DNA of 64,000 nucleotides from NCBI GenBank assembly GCA_963822695.1, contig CAWGJH010000024.1, positions 348,596 through 412,595 on the forward strand, written 5' to 3'. The notes under the pieces are model-generated. The model saw nothing but the letters and a program-made list of their open reading frames with translations. It had not been told where the DNA came from and made no database searches. A program made the position numbers and the translations under genes. The DNA comes from GCA-003244245 sp963822695. GTDB lineage: Bacteria; Actinomycetota; Actinomycetes; Mycobacteriales; Pseudonocardiaceae. Positions 44,220-52,899 of this stretch are shown one piece after another (position 1 is the stretch's first letter; each line of letters opens with the position of its first letter).

Positions 44220-44695
44220 GCGGCCTTGCTGGACGACTCACCGTGACCGGTCCTGCCAGCGGGTTGGGTGGACGGTGCGGGTCGGGTCCCGGCCGCACTG
44301 GTCGTGGCCGTGAAGCCGGTTGCTCGGTAGAGGTAGGCCTGATATTTGAACTCGCCGTTGCCGGCGACCCGGGGCTCCGCCGTGAGCCCGTCCAGCGTGA
44401 TCGGGCGCATCCCCGGCAGGACTTCCGTGGTCGTGGGGACCGGTTGGACCTCGGCGATGAAGGTGATCTCGAAGGATGCCCGCTTGGCGGTGGGCTCGTC
44501 CGGGTCGGTGACCGTGGCCTTCCACTGCCGCTGACCTGTCACCTGGTCGATCTTCTGGCGTACCGGCCGGCCAGCTGCCTTGTCCTCTCGCGTCTGATAC
44601 TCATTGTCTGGCACGACCTCACCGATCAGGACCAAGCCCTGCGGAAACGCCTTGTCGAACTCGATTGCGAACCGGTGGCCCCGGGGAATCGCCAT
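44216..44695 (-). CDS. Hypothetical protein of integrative-element type
   Basis: A 159-residue beta-rich protein: MAIPRGHRFAIEFDKAFPQG, GQRQWKATVTDPDEPTAKRA, FEITFIAEVQPVPTT, PRVAGNGEFKYQAYLYRATG. Proteins of this kind are typically the first gene of the Rep/Tra region in actinomycete integrative conjugative elements, followed by an FtsK-type TraSA and Rep gene. Those are absent here; instead two small genes follow, so the element appears gutted. It starts at ATG 44695 and overlaps the next gene by 4 bp. Confidence 0.65.
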   Translation of the reverse strand: MAIPRGHRFAIEFDKAFPQGLVLIGEVVPDNEYQTREDKAAGRPVRQKIDQVTGQRQWKATVTDPDEPTAKRASFEITFIAEVQPVPTTTEVLPGMRPITLDGLTAEPRVAGNGEFKYQAYLYRATGFTATTSAAGTRPAPSTQPAGRTGHGESSSKAA

Positions 44696-44893
44696 GAACC
44701 CTGCCTTCCTGACTCGACTGCCTGTGTGGTTGCCGCCCCCCGTCAGCGGGCGACGCTATAAGAATCGGCCAGGTCACGGTCACTTCTCGACCCCGTGATC
44801 GTCTCCTCTCGGACTTCTCTACCCCGTCTGGTCTGGCTTGGTCTCCCAGGCATGGTAGTCTCGTCTCGTTTCGCGACGAAGGAGGTCAACTGG

Positions 44894-45784
44894 TTGAGCG
44901 CCAAGCCCATCGTGCTCAAGGTGCTGCTCCAGCAGCGTTACCTACAGACACACCGTGCTTTTTGTCGTGAGTATGACAAGGTTGCCGCGGTCGTCGATCC
45001 GACTTTGCGGGGTGGTTGGCCGAGCAAGGCACAGTTCTACCGGTGGCTTTCCGGTGACTTGGTTGGACTTCCGTATACGGACCACTGCCGGATCCTGGAA
45101 GGAATGTTTCCCGACTGGAAGGTCGATCAACTTTTTCACGCGCACGATGAGGGAATCGATTTCATCCCTGAACCGACCGCACCACAGACACAAAAAACAC
45201 CCCGACCTGCCCCGTCAACCAGGTCGGCTGATCAAGGAGTCGAGCAGGTCGTAGCATTCTATCCCCACAGGGCAGACACTCCGAAAAGCCTTTGGATGAA
45301 CCTTCTGGTTAGCGCGCAAGAAAATATCGACTTGTTTGCGAATGCTAGCCTATTCCTTCCCGAGGAAAATCCGGAAGCGATAGAAATTCTCAAAAAGAAG
45401 GCCACCGGGGGCACAAAGGTGCGGATCTTGCTGGGTGATCCCGATCACCCAGCCATGGGGCTCCGCGGTCGAGAAGAACGACTCTTTGAGGCCATACCCG
45501 GTCGAATCAGAATGGCGCTCGCATACTATCGCCCCCTAGTTAACGTTGAGGGTATCGAATTTCGCCTACACGGAACTTCGCTATATAATTCAATATTTCG
45601 CTACGATGATCAGATGCTCGTCAATCAACACATTTATGGCACCTACGGATACATGGCTCCAATCCTGCATCTTCGCAAGGTGATCGGCGCCGACTTGTTT
45701 GACACCTACATGAAAAGCTTTGAGTTGATTTGGCGAGAGGAATCATACAGCATTCATGTCGAAGAGGCCACATCAACAAGCTAG
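44894..45784 (+). CDS. DUF5919-like protein: regulator-type N-terminus plus PLD-like domain
   Basis: A 296-residue protein. The N-terminal 90 residues (VLKVLLQQRYLQTHRAFCRE, KAQFYRWLSGDLVGLPYTDH, ILEGMFPDW) are a helix-turn-helix-like domain. The C-terminal 170 residues (NIDLFANASLFLPEENPEAI, GTKVRILLGDPDHPAMGLRG, FRLHGTSLYNSIFRYDDQML) resemble a phospholipase-D-like fold, with an H-x-S-type strand but no canonical HKD. TTG 44894 is the start, 8 bases after GGAGG. Base composition is clearly AT-richer than in neighbours, suggesting transfer. Its stop overlaps the convergent HAD gene by 4 bp. Confidence 0.75.
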   Translation: MSAKPIVLKVLLQQRYLQTHRAFCREYDKVAAVVDPTLRGGWPSKAQFYRWLSGDLVGLPYTDHCRILEGMFPDWKVDQLFHAHDEGIDFIPEPTAPQTQKTPRPAPSTRSADQGVEQVVAFYPHRADTPKSLWMNLLVSAQENIDLFANASLFLPEENPEAIEILKKKATGGTKVRILLGDPDHPAMGLRGREERLFEAIPGRIRMALAYYRPLVNVEGIEFRLHGTSLYNSIFRYDDQMLVNQHIYGTYGYMAPILHLRKVIGADLFDTYMKSFELIWREESYSIHVEEATSTS

Positions 45785-46533
45785 GATAAATTTGCGTCAG
45801 TTCGTAGATCAACCAGGGCAGTCATGAAGCGATTGAGGTCAGCCAGACTGTCCAGAGTCACGTCTGCGCCAGCTTCAATCAACTGGCTAACACTGTATAC
45901 ACCGGTGGCTACTGCTATTATTCTAGCACCCCCTTCACGCGCGGCCTTGACATCCAAGGGGGTATCCCCAATCATAATTGTCGATGATTGGTCGAAGACT
46001 GTCCCATGCTTCTTCAAAACCTTCCGACGGGAAGCGTTGACCAAATTGGCTCGGGTTGTGTCGTCTGAGCCGTAGCCGCCAACATCCAAATCAACCCACC
46101 TGTCCAAGTTAAAAGCACTTAGTTTCGCGCGCGCGTTAGAGACGATGTTACCGGTCAGGACGGATTGAACAATACTGGGCATCGCGGACAGCGCCGTCAG
46201 CACCTCAATCACACCTGGCAGAATACGACCACGTTGCGGAAGCTGTGGCGCATTTAGTTCCATGGCCTCAACAAGAACGTCCTCAAACTGTGCAATTTCT
46301 ACATACTTCTCAGTATCAATGGAGTTAGCGGACAGGAGTTCATGCATTATTTCAAAATCGGTGCGGCCGTCGGTAGCAGGACGCGCCAAAGGAGCGCGTC
46401 CTACTAGTAGCTCGAACGCCAGAGCATACGTCGCCTTACTCACGCCACCGTTCTCAATGAGGGTGTGGTCAATGTCCCACAAAATAAGCGTTTCCGGGAG
46501 ATGCGCAATAATACTCACTGACGCATAAGGCAT
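45781..46533 (-). CDS. HAD-superfamily hydrolase (phosphoglycolate phosphatase-like)
   Basis: A 250-residue haloacid-dehalogenase phosphatase. Motif I is LILWDIDHTLIENGG (nucleophile Asp), motif II SVLTGNIV, the motif III Lys lies around SRRKVLKKHG, and motif IV is TIMIGDTPLDVKAAREGG. A helical cap (ATYALAFELLVG) sits after motif I. The substrate cannot be inferred. It ends convergently on the DUF5919-like gene with a 4-bp overlap, shares its AT-rich composition, and probably arrived with it as one cassette. Confidence 0.87.
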   Translation of the reverse strand: MPYASVSIIAHLPETLILWDIDHTLIENGGVSKATYALAFELLVGRAPLARPATDGRTDFEIMHELLSANSIDTEKYVEIAQFEDVLVEAMELNAPQLPQRGRILPGVIEVLTALSAMPSIVQSVLTGNIVSNARAKLSAFNLDRWVDLDVGGYGSDDTTRANLVNASRRKVLKKHGTVFDQSSTIMIGDTPLDVKAAREGGARIIAVATGVYSVSQLIEAGADVTLDSLADLNRFMTALVDLRTDANLS

Positions 46534-47398
46534 GAAGGTATCATCTCACATCGACCTCGGTGAACACGCGCCAGGTGGCGTGGTTAGCCTCGATCATCTC
46601 GGCACTACAGTGGGCAAGCCATGGCCCACCAACCAAACCCTTGCACATCTCTGTTTGAAGTGTGCCGCCAGCAGATCTTCAGCGATCGTGAGCACAAAAC
46701 AGTTATCAAGCCACAGGCTGCGGGCAGCGCAGCACGCCTTGACTCTAGCTCCCATCCGCAGGGAGCTGCCCTCGCACCATCCCGTCGATCTAGCCTAGCT
46801 CGACCGTTCGGCGCACCGCGCGGTAGTCCCTCCGGGAGGTTGGCGGGACGGCGCGCACCACCGCTCATCTACCGCCGCACCCTGTCTGCTCTGATCGGAC
46901 CACCTCGGAGACCGCCCTGGGGGGTCACTAGACCTTTCCCCAAGCGGCCCCGTGCTAGTCAGGCACATGCCCTCCACGACCGCCAACGCGGGTGATCAAA
47001 GGTCGGCGGTGAAGCTGCCCACTACGACGGTGGTAGCGCCTGTCACGCGGTGGCACACCGCAGTTACTGAGTGTTGTTGCCGAATTTGGCTCTATGGGAT
47101 CTGGACACCGCCTACGGCGGCGCGGACGTGGCTGAGTTCGTCGTTCGACTTGCGTGCCCCGCTCGGGCCGGTCCCGCGTGCTGCGCGCGGCCTCGCGGCC
47201 GGGCTCGCGTGGGCCGACCCGAGCGGGCACGGTGGTCAACGCGAATCCCGGCCGACCGCAGGCGAGGCGGACATGAGAACGCGGCCGTCTCCGCAGGAGG
47301 ATCCTTCCCCGGGACATCCGCCGGGTTAGGAATGCCCCTCGGCAGCTGCCGTCGTTCCTTCAGCGACGCATGCCGGAGTTTTCAATCCCGCCGCCGCG
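46534..47398. other. Intergenic stretch, no intact gene seen
   Basis: 865 bases with no convincing gene. Two short suggestive frames are visible. On the minus strand at about 46600-46700 is FVLTIAEDLLAAHF followed by RVWLVGHGLP. On the plus strand at about 47080-47150 is NLALWDLDTAYGGADVAEFV, faintly like a HAD-type motif I. Both lack starts and continuation, so they are at best relics. Confidence 0.4.
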
Positions 47399-49084
47399 TC
47401 AATCCGCTCCCTCGTCAGTCTCCTGGCGCGCCCTGCTCGCCCGTGCGACGGCTTCGCGGAGGGCGGGCTCGGGGGCATCGGCGAAACGGGCCACGACTTG
47501 CTCATAGACGCTGATCGCCTCCCCTGAGCGACCAAGCTCACCGAGCGCGACGCCCTTGTTGACCAGAGCCTTGGCGACCTGTTCGCGGATCGCGGGCTCG
47601 GGGGCATCAGCAAAACGCGCCACGACCTCCTCATAGACGCCGATCGCCTCCACCGAGCGGCCCAGCTCGCCGAGCACGACCCCGAGGTTGTATCCAGCCT
47701 TCGCGGCAAGTTGATCGATTGACGACTCGCGCACACGGGCGAGTCCGGTCATGGTGTGCTCGAAGCGAGAACACTCGTAGGCAGCCATCGCGACCGCGAA
47801 AGCCTGGGCGTCTGTCGCGGTCTCGAGGGCGACAGCCCATGACGGGTCGCGCGGTGGTTCGGCCCCGGGCTTCTCGCGCGCGAGCCGGACCACATAGTCA
47901 TAGGCTTGGTAGCAACTGTCCGTGCGCTCCAGCAAAGCGATCGTCCCGGCGACCGGATGCAGCGCCCAATCAAGGCCCACCTTGAGCGCGTGGTCCGTGG
48001 CGCGGATCCCCGCTGGCAGATGGCTGGGCCACAGGCCTCGCAGCATCGCCTCGCTGAGGAGATCCGTCCGACCACACCTGGCCCAATCAATCGCGGCGTA
48101 CATCAGCGCGACACCCGCCGGACACGCGTCCTCACCCGGTGCGTGGCGCCCCGTGGTCAGCTTGCGCTCCAGCGCAGGCCCCGCAACGAGATACCCCGCC
48201 AGCCCATGACACTCCACGGCCTCCAACTCCCGCTCAGAAAGCCGGGAGCGAAGCCCCCTGATCTCACGCGCCGTCGTGCTCTCCAACGGGACCTGACAAG
48301 CGTGCTGCAGAACATCAAAGGCGAGTGTTGCCAACCCACCCCCACCCGAGGAGCGCCCAATCAGCTCACTGCCCTTACCACCGTAGGTCGCCGCGACGAT
48401 CCTGCCCGGGATGCCCGCCTGCCACTCGCGCAACGTTTGCAGCGTCACACCCTGATTGAGAAACGGCTCAATATCATCCAGCCACAACACCACCGGGGCC
48501 ACCACCCCTCCCACACTCTGCCCCGGTTCGAGCACCCAGCGCAGCGCATCACCGTCCACAGGAGCCAGCAACGCAAGCCCCCCAGCGGGCACGCACTGGC
48601 GCAACGCCTCAAACAACGTCCGCGACTTGCCGACCTTGGACCCACCCACGACAACCACAAGCCAAGACCCCCGGCCCTCCAGCGCCGCCGCCACCGCCTT
48701 CCGCACCGCATCATCAGCTGTGCGCCCCACATACTCCGGCACCACACCACCCGCAAGAATCGTCTGCGCAGCCGGATCAACACCGATCAACGTCGGCTCA
48801 ACCCTCCCGATCGGCGCGAGCGCGACACGAAGACGACGAGCAAACTCCGCCTTCTCCCGCTCACCCTCCAACCGAGCACGCTGGACAGCGATGACAACAC
48901 GCGCAAGCGCCCCTACCGCCGCGACGATCACACCAGCGACCCGCAGCCAACCAGCACCCAGCGGACCCGCCAACAACGCGATAACTGCCGCAGCCGCCAG
49001 ACAACTCACCAACACAGCCTCACGCCGCGCCCACGCCCCCACCGTCGCCGACCAACGCACACGCGGACCGTACAACCGATACAC
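47399..49084 (-). CDS. STAND-like ATPase with membrane anchor and TPR tail
   Basis: A 561-residue protein. Two N-terminal membrane helices (about residues 24-67) are followed by a P-loop domain: Walker A GGSKVGKSR (147-155), Walker B VVLWLDDIE (198-206), then IPGRIVAATYGG as a sensor-like strand. A helical middle precedes a C-terminal TPR array of two full, nearly identical units (ALVNKGVALGELGRSGEAIS and VYEQVVARFADAPEPALREA). Architecture and context suggest a sensor/scaffold NTPase, possibly in signalling or defence; no effector domain is recognised. The GTG at 49084 is a weakly supported start. Confidence 0.75.
   Translation of the reverse strand: MYRLYGPRVRWSATVGAWARREAVLVSCLAAAAVIALLAGPLGAGWLRVAGVIVAAVGALARVVIAVQRARLEGEREKAEFARRLRVALAPIGRVEPTLIGVDPAAQTILAGGVVPEYVGRTADDAVRKAVAAALEGRGSWLVVVVGGSKVGKSRTLFEALRQCVPAGGLALLAPVDGDALRWVLEPGQSVGGVVAPVVLWLDDIEPFLNQGVTLQTLREWQAGIPGRIVAATYGGKGSELIGRSSGGGGLATLAFDVLQHACQVPLESTTAREIRGLRSRLSERELEAVECHGLAGYLVAGPALERKLTTGRHAPGEDACPAGVALMYAAIDWARCGRTDLLSEAMLRGLWPSHLPAGIRATDHALKVGLDWALHPVAGTIALLERTDSCYQAYDYVVRLAREKPGAEPPRDPSWAVALETATDAQAFAVAMAAYECSRFEHTMTGLARVRESSIDQLAAKAGYNLGVVLGELGRSVEAIGVYEEVVARFADAPEPAIREQVAKALVNKGVALGELGRSGEAISVYEQVVARFADAPEPALREAVARASRARQETDEGAD
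47427..47690 (-). repeat. Near-identical TPR-coding DNA repeats
   Basis: Two units of about 126 bases encode 'LGELGRSxEAIxVYEEVVARFADAPEPAxRE' with few base differences. Such long, similar direct repeats can expand or contract by recombination, and relatives with more TPR units are common in actinomycetes. Confidence 0.65.
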
Positions 49085-49242
49085 CCACCCAGCATGACTC
49101 CCGACCTATCGCAGACCGAGGTGACGGCACTGGTTAATCCACGCAGGCACCTAACCGCAGCCCAGCGCCGCTCCCCGCACCCCAACGCACAACCGATCAG
49201 CGTCCACACCCAGAGCACAACCTCTCCGAGACCAACAATCCC

Positions 49243-49397
49243 GCGCCTCCGGCGGGCCTCCACTCCGGGATGGCCCCAGGCCGGGCACGAGAGTGGTGGA
49301 TCACCAGGGGGCGCGGGTAGCCCGCCCTGCGGTCAGGACAACCACCGTCATGCTGTCCGCGTGCTGTAAGGAGAGGTCAACAACGGTCACCAACGGC
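49243..49397 (+). repeat. Direct repeat copy 1 (about 155 bp)
   Basis: Begins GCGCCTCCGGCGGGCCTC, includes GATGGCCCCAGG, TCACCAGGGG and CCTGCGG, and ends GGTCAACAACGGTCACCAAC. The same landmarks in the same order recur at 49481-49633 with roughly 75-80% identity by eye. It is noncoding as far as can be seen. Confidence 0.7.
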
Positions 49398-49480
49398 ACG
49401 CCCAGGTGCAGACCACCCGCAGGCCAGCGGGTATCACCTGGCACAGTAGACAGATTCCCAAGCTCCCAATCAAATTACAG

Positions 49481-49633
49481 GCGCCTCCGGCGGGCCTCGC
49501 TCCAGGATGGCCCCAGGGCCGGGCCGGGTAGTGGGGGTCACCAGGGGAGTGGGTATCCCGTCCTGCGGCGGGCCAACACCCCGCGTGTGCCATTAGCGTG
49601 CCATTAACACTGGTCAACCACGGTCAACAGCGG
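49481..49633 (+). repeat. Direct repeat copy 2 (about 153 bp)
   Basis: Begins GCGCCTCCGGCGGGCCTC, includes GATGGCCCCAGG, TCACCAGGGG and CCTGCGG, and ends GGTCAACCACGGTCAACAGC. It is 238 bp from copy 1. The pair marks the right edge of the accessory island, next to the RNase P RNA gene. Confidence 0.7.
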
Positions 49634-49840
49634 CGTCCTGTGACCCGGCTTGACCACCGATCGAGGCCCCTGACGGCGCAGCGGGCGCAGTCTTCCAAGC
49701 TGGGACTCCAGCGCTATCTTTGGGCCGTCTCCGGGCCGTCAGACGTCGGGGAGAGTTGAGAAGTCCCGAGAACCAGCGAGAGAGTTTGCCCTGCTCAACG
49801 CCAGCGCCCCGCTCCCCCGGCGCAGGCGGCGGAGTGTGGG

Positions 49841-50250
49841 GCGGACGAGCTGGCCTGTAAGCCGGATCCTGTGCACCGGGCGCCTTACGGCATCCCGGCC
49901 GGCGGTCATCCATCTCGGCCTGCCGTTGCCGGCAGGCTCTAGCGGCCTACCCGCAGGCATCGGGCGGGCCACCCTCGATCGCCTGCGCAGCGCGCCGAAG
50001 CCGGCGTGCCTTGTGGCCTTGCTCCAGGTGGGGTTTACCGAGCCGTCCCGGTCACCCAGGACGCTGGTGGTCTCTTACACCACCGTTTCACCCTTACCCC
50101 GCATTACGCGGGGCGGTCTGTTTTCTGTGGCACTGTCCCGCGGGTCACCCCGGGTTGCCGTTAGCAACCACCCTGCCCTGAGGAGTCCGGACTTTCCTCG
50201 ACGGGCCCGTCTCCGAGCCCGACGCGACCGCCCGGCCAGCTCGTCCGCCC
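49841..50250 (-). ncRNA. rnpB: RNase P RNA, bacterial type A
   Basis: The catalytic RNA that trims tRNA 5' ends. On the minus strand the 5' and 3' ends pair (GGCGGACGAGCTGG with CCAGCTCGTCCGCC, helix P1). The conserved GAGGAAAGTCCGGACTCC is present at about 50190-50210, as are AGGGTGAAACGGTGG, TAAGAGACCACCAG, GTAAACCCCACC (P15 region) and the 3' ACAGGATCCGGCTTACAGGC. The length of about 410 nt fits high-GC actinobacteria. Confidence 0.95.
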
Positions 50251-50291
50251 CACAAGCATAGTCCCCCCACAGCGGGTTAGCGTGGCGCCTC

Positions 50292-51044
50292 GTGGCCGCC
50301 ACCCACCTTGTCCTGCTGGTCATCACGGGCGTCCTGGCGGGCACGGTCAATGCCCTGGCTGGTGGCGGGTCACTACTGCTGTTTCCGGCACTAGTGGCGG
50401 TAGGCTTCCCTCCGCTTGCGGCGAATGTCACCAATTCGGTCATCCAGTGCTCCGGCAGCGCGGGCCTGGCGCTGGGCAGCCGCCGGGAGCTGCGTGGGCA
50501 GCAGGGCCGGGTGCAGTCGAGCACCGGCGTCGCGGTGGCGGGCTCGCTCGTGGGCAGCCTGCTGCTGCTGGTGCTGCCCGCCACGGTATTCGACGCGGTG
50601 GTACCCGCGCTGGTGGCGCTGGCCAGCGTGCTACTCGGGGTGCAGCCGTGGCTCGCCCGGTGGATCGGCGAGCCTGAACCTGACGCTCCGGATCGCCGCG
50701 CGGTCTTGCTGCCCGCAGTGTTCCTCGCCGCGATCTACGGAGGCTACTTCGGCGGGGCGCTCGGCGTCATCTTGATCGCGGTGCTCGCCCTCACTGCGGA
50801 TGACGACCTGCGCCGGCTCAATGCCGTCAAGGGGGTGCTCTCACTGATCATCAGCGTGGTCAGCGCGGTGGTGTTCGCCATCGGCGCACCGGTGGACTGG
50901 CTGGTCGTCGCGCTGCTCGCTCCCGCCAATCTGACCGGGGGCTTCCTCGGCGCGAAGCTCGCCGGTCGGCTGCCCGCGCCAGCGTTGCGAGTCGCGGTGG
51001 TCATGGTGGGCTTGGCGGTGTCGATCTACCTGTTCACCAGGTGA
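50292..51044 (+). CDS. TauE/SafE-family (TSUP) membrane transporter
   Basis: A 250-residue protein with about eight hydrophobic helices. Two TSUP signature loops are seen: TGVLAGTVNALAGGGSLLLF near the start, and IYGGYFGGALGVILIAVLAL in the second half. The family exports or imports sulfur-containing anions such as sulfite or sulfoacetate; the substrate is unknown. It starts at GTG 50292, only 40 bp from the divergent rnpB. Its end overlaps the convergent RNase H gene by 19 bp. Confidence 0.88.
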   Translation: MAATHLVLLVITGVLAGTVNALAGGGSLLLFPALVAVGFPPLAANVTNSVIQCSGSAGLALGSRRELRGQQGRVQSSTGVAVAGSLVGSLLLLVLPATVFDAVVPALVALASVLLGVQPWLARWIGEPEPDAPDRRAVLLPAVFLAAIYGGYFGGALGVILIAVLALTADDDLRRLNAVKGVLSLIISVVSAVVFAIGAPVDWLVVALLAPANLTGGFLGAKLAGRLPAPALRVAVVMVGLAVSIYLFTR

Positions 51045-52126
51045 CCGGTGTCGTTGACCAGCCTTACCGTGGCAGGACCATCGGGATAGAACTCCGCCAC
51101 CGAGAGCGATGCGACATCCAGGTGCAACCGGTACAGCAGCGACGGTCCGGCGTCCAGTGCCATCCGCAGCAGCGCCTTGGTCGGCGTCACGTGGCTGACC
51201 ACGACCAGGGTGGCCGCGCCGTGCTCGGCGATCAGCTGGTCGCGCACCCGGCGCACCCGGCGGTGCACCGCATCCATGCTCTCGCCGCCAGGCGGGGTCA
51301 CCGAGGTGTCGGTGAGCCACCTTCTGTGCAGCTCCGGATCCCGAGCTCTGGCCTCGGCGAAGGTCAGTCCCTCCCAGGCCCCGAAATCGGTCTCGATCAA
51401 TCCATCGTGGACGTTGAGCGGCACGCCCAGCGCGTCGGCCACGGGCTGGGCGGTCTGCCTCGCCCGCAGCAGCGGCGAGCTGACTACCGCAGTGACACCA
51501 TCGGTGGTGGCCAGGCGCGCGGCCGCAGCGGCAGCCTGGCGCTCCCCCAACTCGGTCAGCGGCAAGTCCGCGCGCCCGGAGTAGCGGCGCTGCGCGGAAT
51601 GCTCCGTCTGCCCGTGCCGCAGCATCAGCAGCCGGGTCGGGGAGCCAGTGGCGCCGGTCCAATACGATAACGGCCCCGTATGATGCCCTGGCTGGGTCTC
51701 CGGCTTACGGGCGACGCCGGCCTGGGTGTCCATCGCTTCATTGGCCAGCCGGTCGGCGTGCGCGTTGCGGGCTCTCGGCACCCAGGTGTAGCGGACGTCA
51801 CCGAGCTGGCGGGCCAGCTCGGCCGCCTCACGGGCCAGCGGTCGCAGGTGCGGTTGCTTGATCTGCCAGCGCCCGCTCATCTGCTCGACGACCAGCTTGG
51901 AGTCCAGCCGCGCCTCGGCGGACTGTGCACCCTCCTTGACCGCGGCGCGGAGCCCGGCGATGAGGCCCGAGTACTCGGCGACATTGTTGGTGGTGGTACC
52001 CAGTCCCCCAGAAGCCTCAGCGAGCAGCTCCCCGGTGTCGGCGTCGCGCACCACCGCCCCGTACCCGGCCGGGCCAGGGTTCCCCCGCGAGCCACCGTCC
52101 GCCTCGATGATCACACGTCGAATCAC
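51026..52126 (-). CDS. Bifunctional RNase HI / acid phosphatase (Rv2228c type)
   Basis: A 366-residue fusion. The N-terminal RNase HI (residues 1-135) has the four acidic active-site positions: Asp in IIEADGGSRGNPGPAGYG, Glu in NNVAEYSGL, Asp in RLDSKLVVEQM, and Asp in RARNAHADRLANEAMD. The C-terminal histidine phosphatase (residues 165-360) has RHGQTEHS and SHVTPTKALLRM and is CobC-like (alpha-ribazole phosphatase). The same fusion in mycobacteria lies upstream of cobalamin genes, as here. GTG 52126 overlaps the zinc-ribbon gene's stop (GTGA). Confidence 0.92.
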   Translation of the reverse strand: MIRRVIIEADGGSRGNPGPAGYGAVVRDADTGELLAEASGGLGTTTNNVAEYSGLIAGLRAAVKEGAQSAEARLDSKLVVEQMSGRWQIKQPHLRPLAREAAELARQLGDVRYTWVPRARNAHADRLANEAMDTQAGVARKPETQPGHHTGPLSYWTGATGSPTRLLMLRHGQTEHSAQRRYSGRADLPLTELGERQAAAAAARLATTDGVTAVVSSPLLRARQTAQPVADALGVPLNVHDGLIETDFGAWEGLTFAEARARDPELHRRWLTDTSVTPPGGESMDAVHRRVRRVRDQLIAEHGAATLVVVSHVTPTKALLRMALDAGPSLLYRLHLDVASLSVAEFYPDGPATVRLVNDTGHLVNR

Positions 52127-52899
52127 AGGCCAGACTCCGTTGATAGACCAGATTGGCTCGAAAGACCAGACTGGGAGGTACGCACCAGGACGACACCACA
52201 TTCCTCGCAGCGCAGTACCTCGTCGGGGGCCGCCTCCCGCAGCCGTCCGATCGCGGTGCGGTCCAGCTCAAGCTGGCAGGCACCGCAGCGGCGCTCGCGC
52301 AGCAACGCCGCGCCAGCACCGTTGCGGGCCCGGATCCGCTCGTAGAGCGCCACCAGGTCCGCGGGCAGTTCGCCGATGAGAGTGCGGCGCTCTTGCTGAG
52401 CGTGCTCCTCGGCGGACCCTAGTTCCGCTAGCACCTCATCCCGGCGGCGGGTGGCGTCGAGGCGCCGCTGCTCGATGTCGGCCAGCGTGGCACGGCACCG
52501 CTCGATGTCGGCGACGGTGGCCTCGAGCCGCTCCATCACCTCGAGCAGATCGTCTTCCAGCACGGTCTGGCGACGTTTGAGGGTGGCCAGCTCATGTTGC
52601 AGATCGTCCAACTGCTTGCCCGAGGAGATCGCTCCGGAGTCGAGCAGACCGCGGTCCCGGTCCTCCCGGGCGCGCACCTGATCAATCTCGGCTTCCAGCT
52701 TGCGGACGTCGCGATCCAGGTCTGACGCCACCGTCTCCGCGGCGACCAGCGAGTCCCGAGCGGACAGCAGGGTCTTGTCGGCCTGCTCGACCTCGGCCAG
52801 CTCGGGCAGCGACCGGCGGCGGTGCGCGGCGCGGGTCAGCTCGGCGTCCACCGCGGCCAGGTCCAGCAGCCGGCGTTGTGCGGCGGGATCGGCGTTCAC
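52123..52899 (-). CDS. Coiled-coil C4 zinc-ribbon protein (Rv2229c type)
   Basis: A 258-residue protein. A long coiled coil (residues 10-175, with ETVASDLDRDVRKLEAEIDQ and LKRRQTVLEDDLLEVMERLE) is followed by a zinc ribbon, RRCGACQLELDR and LRCEECGVVLVRT. The C-terminus is a short SQSGLS/TESGL repeat encoded by an 18-bp DNA repeat. The family is widespread and always next to RNase H/Nif3-type genes; a nucleic-acid or 2-oxo metabolic role has been suggested but not fixed. The start GTG 52899 overlaps the stop of the upstream nif3 relic. Confidence 0.85.
   Translation of the reverse strand: MNADPAAQRRLLDLAAVDAELTRAAHRRRSLPELAEVEQADKTLLSARDSLVAAETVASDLDRDVRKLEAEIDQVRAREDRDRGLLDSGAISSGKQLDDLQHELATLKRRQTVLEDDLLEVMERLEATVADIERCRATLADIEQRRLDATRRRDEVLAELGSAEEHAQQERRTLIGELPADLVALYERIRARNGAGAALLRERRCGACQLELDRTAIGRLREAAPDEVLRCEECGVVLVRTSQSGLSSQSGLSTESGL

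Noticed and set aside
46605..46868. Minus-strand ORF in the 46.5-47.4 kb gap
   Set aside because: Arg/Gly-rich start without a ribosome site; a neighbouring frame looks slightly more protein-like but has no start.
47906..49369. Long plus-strand open frame opposite the STAND-like ATPase gene
   Set aside because: It mirrors the third-position GC bias of the real gene, is Pro/Arg/Thr/His-rich and has no family-like motif, while the opposite strand has clear Walker and TPR motifs.
27768..49840. Complete integrative conjugative element
   Set aside because: No integrase, excisionase, relaxase, Rep or FtsK-type transfer gene was found, so only relics are claimed.
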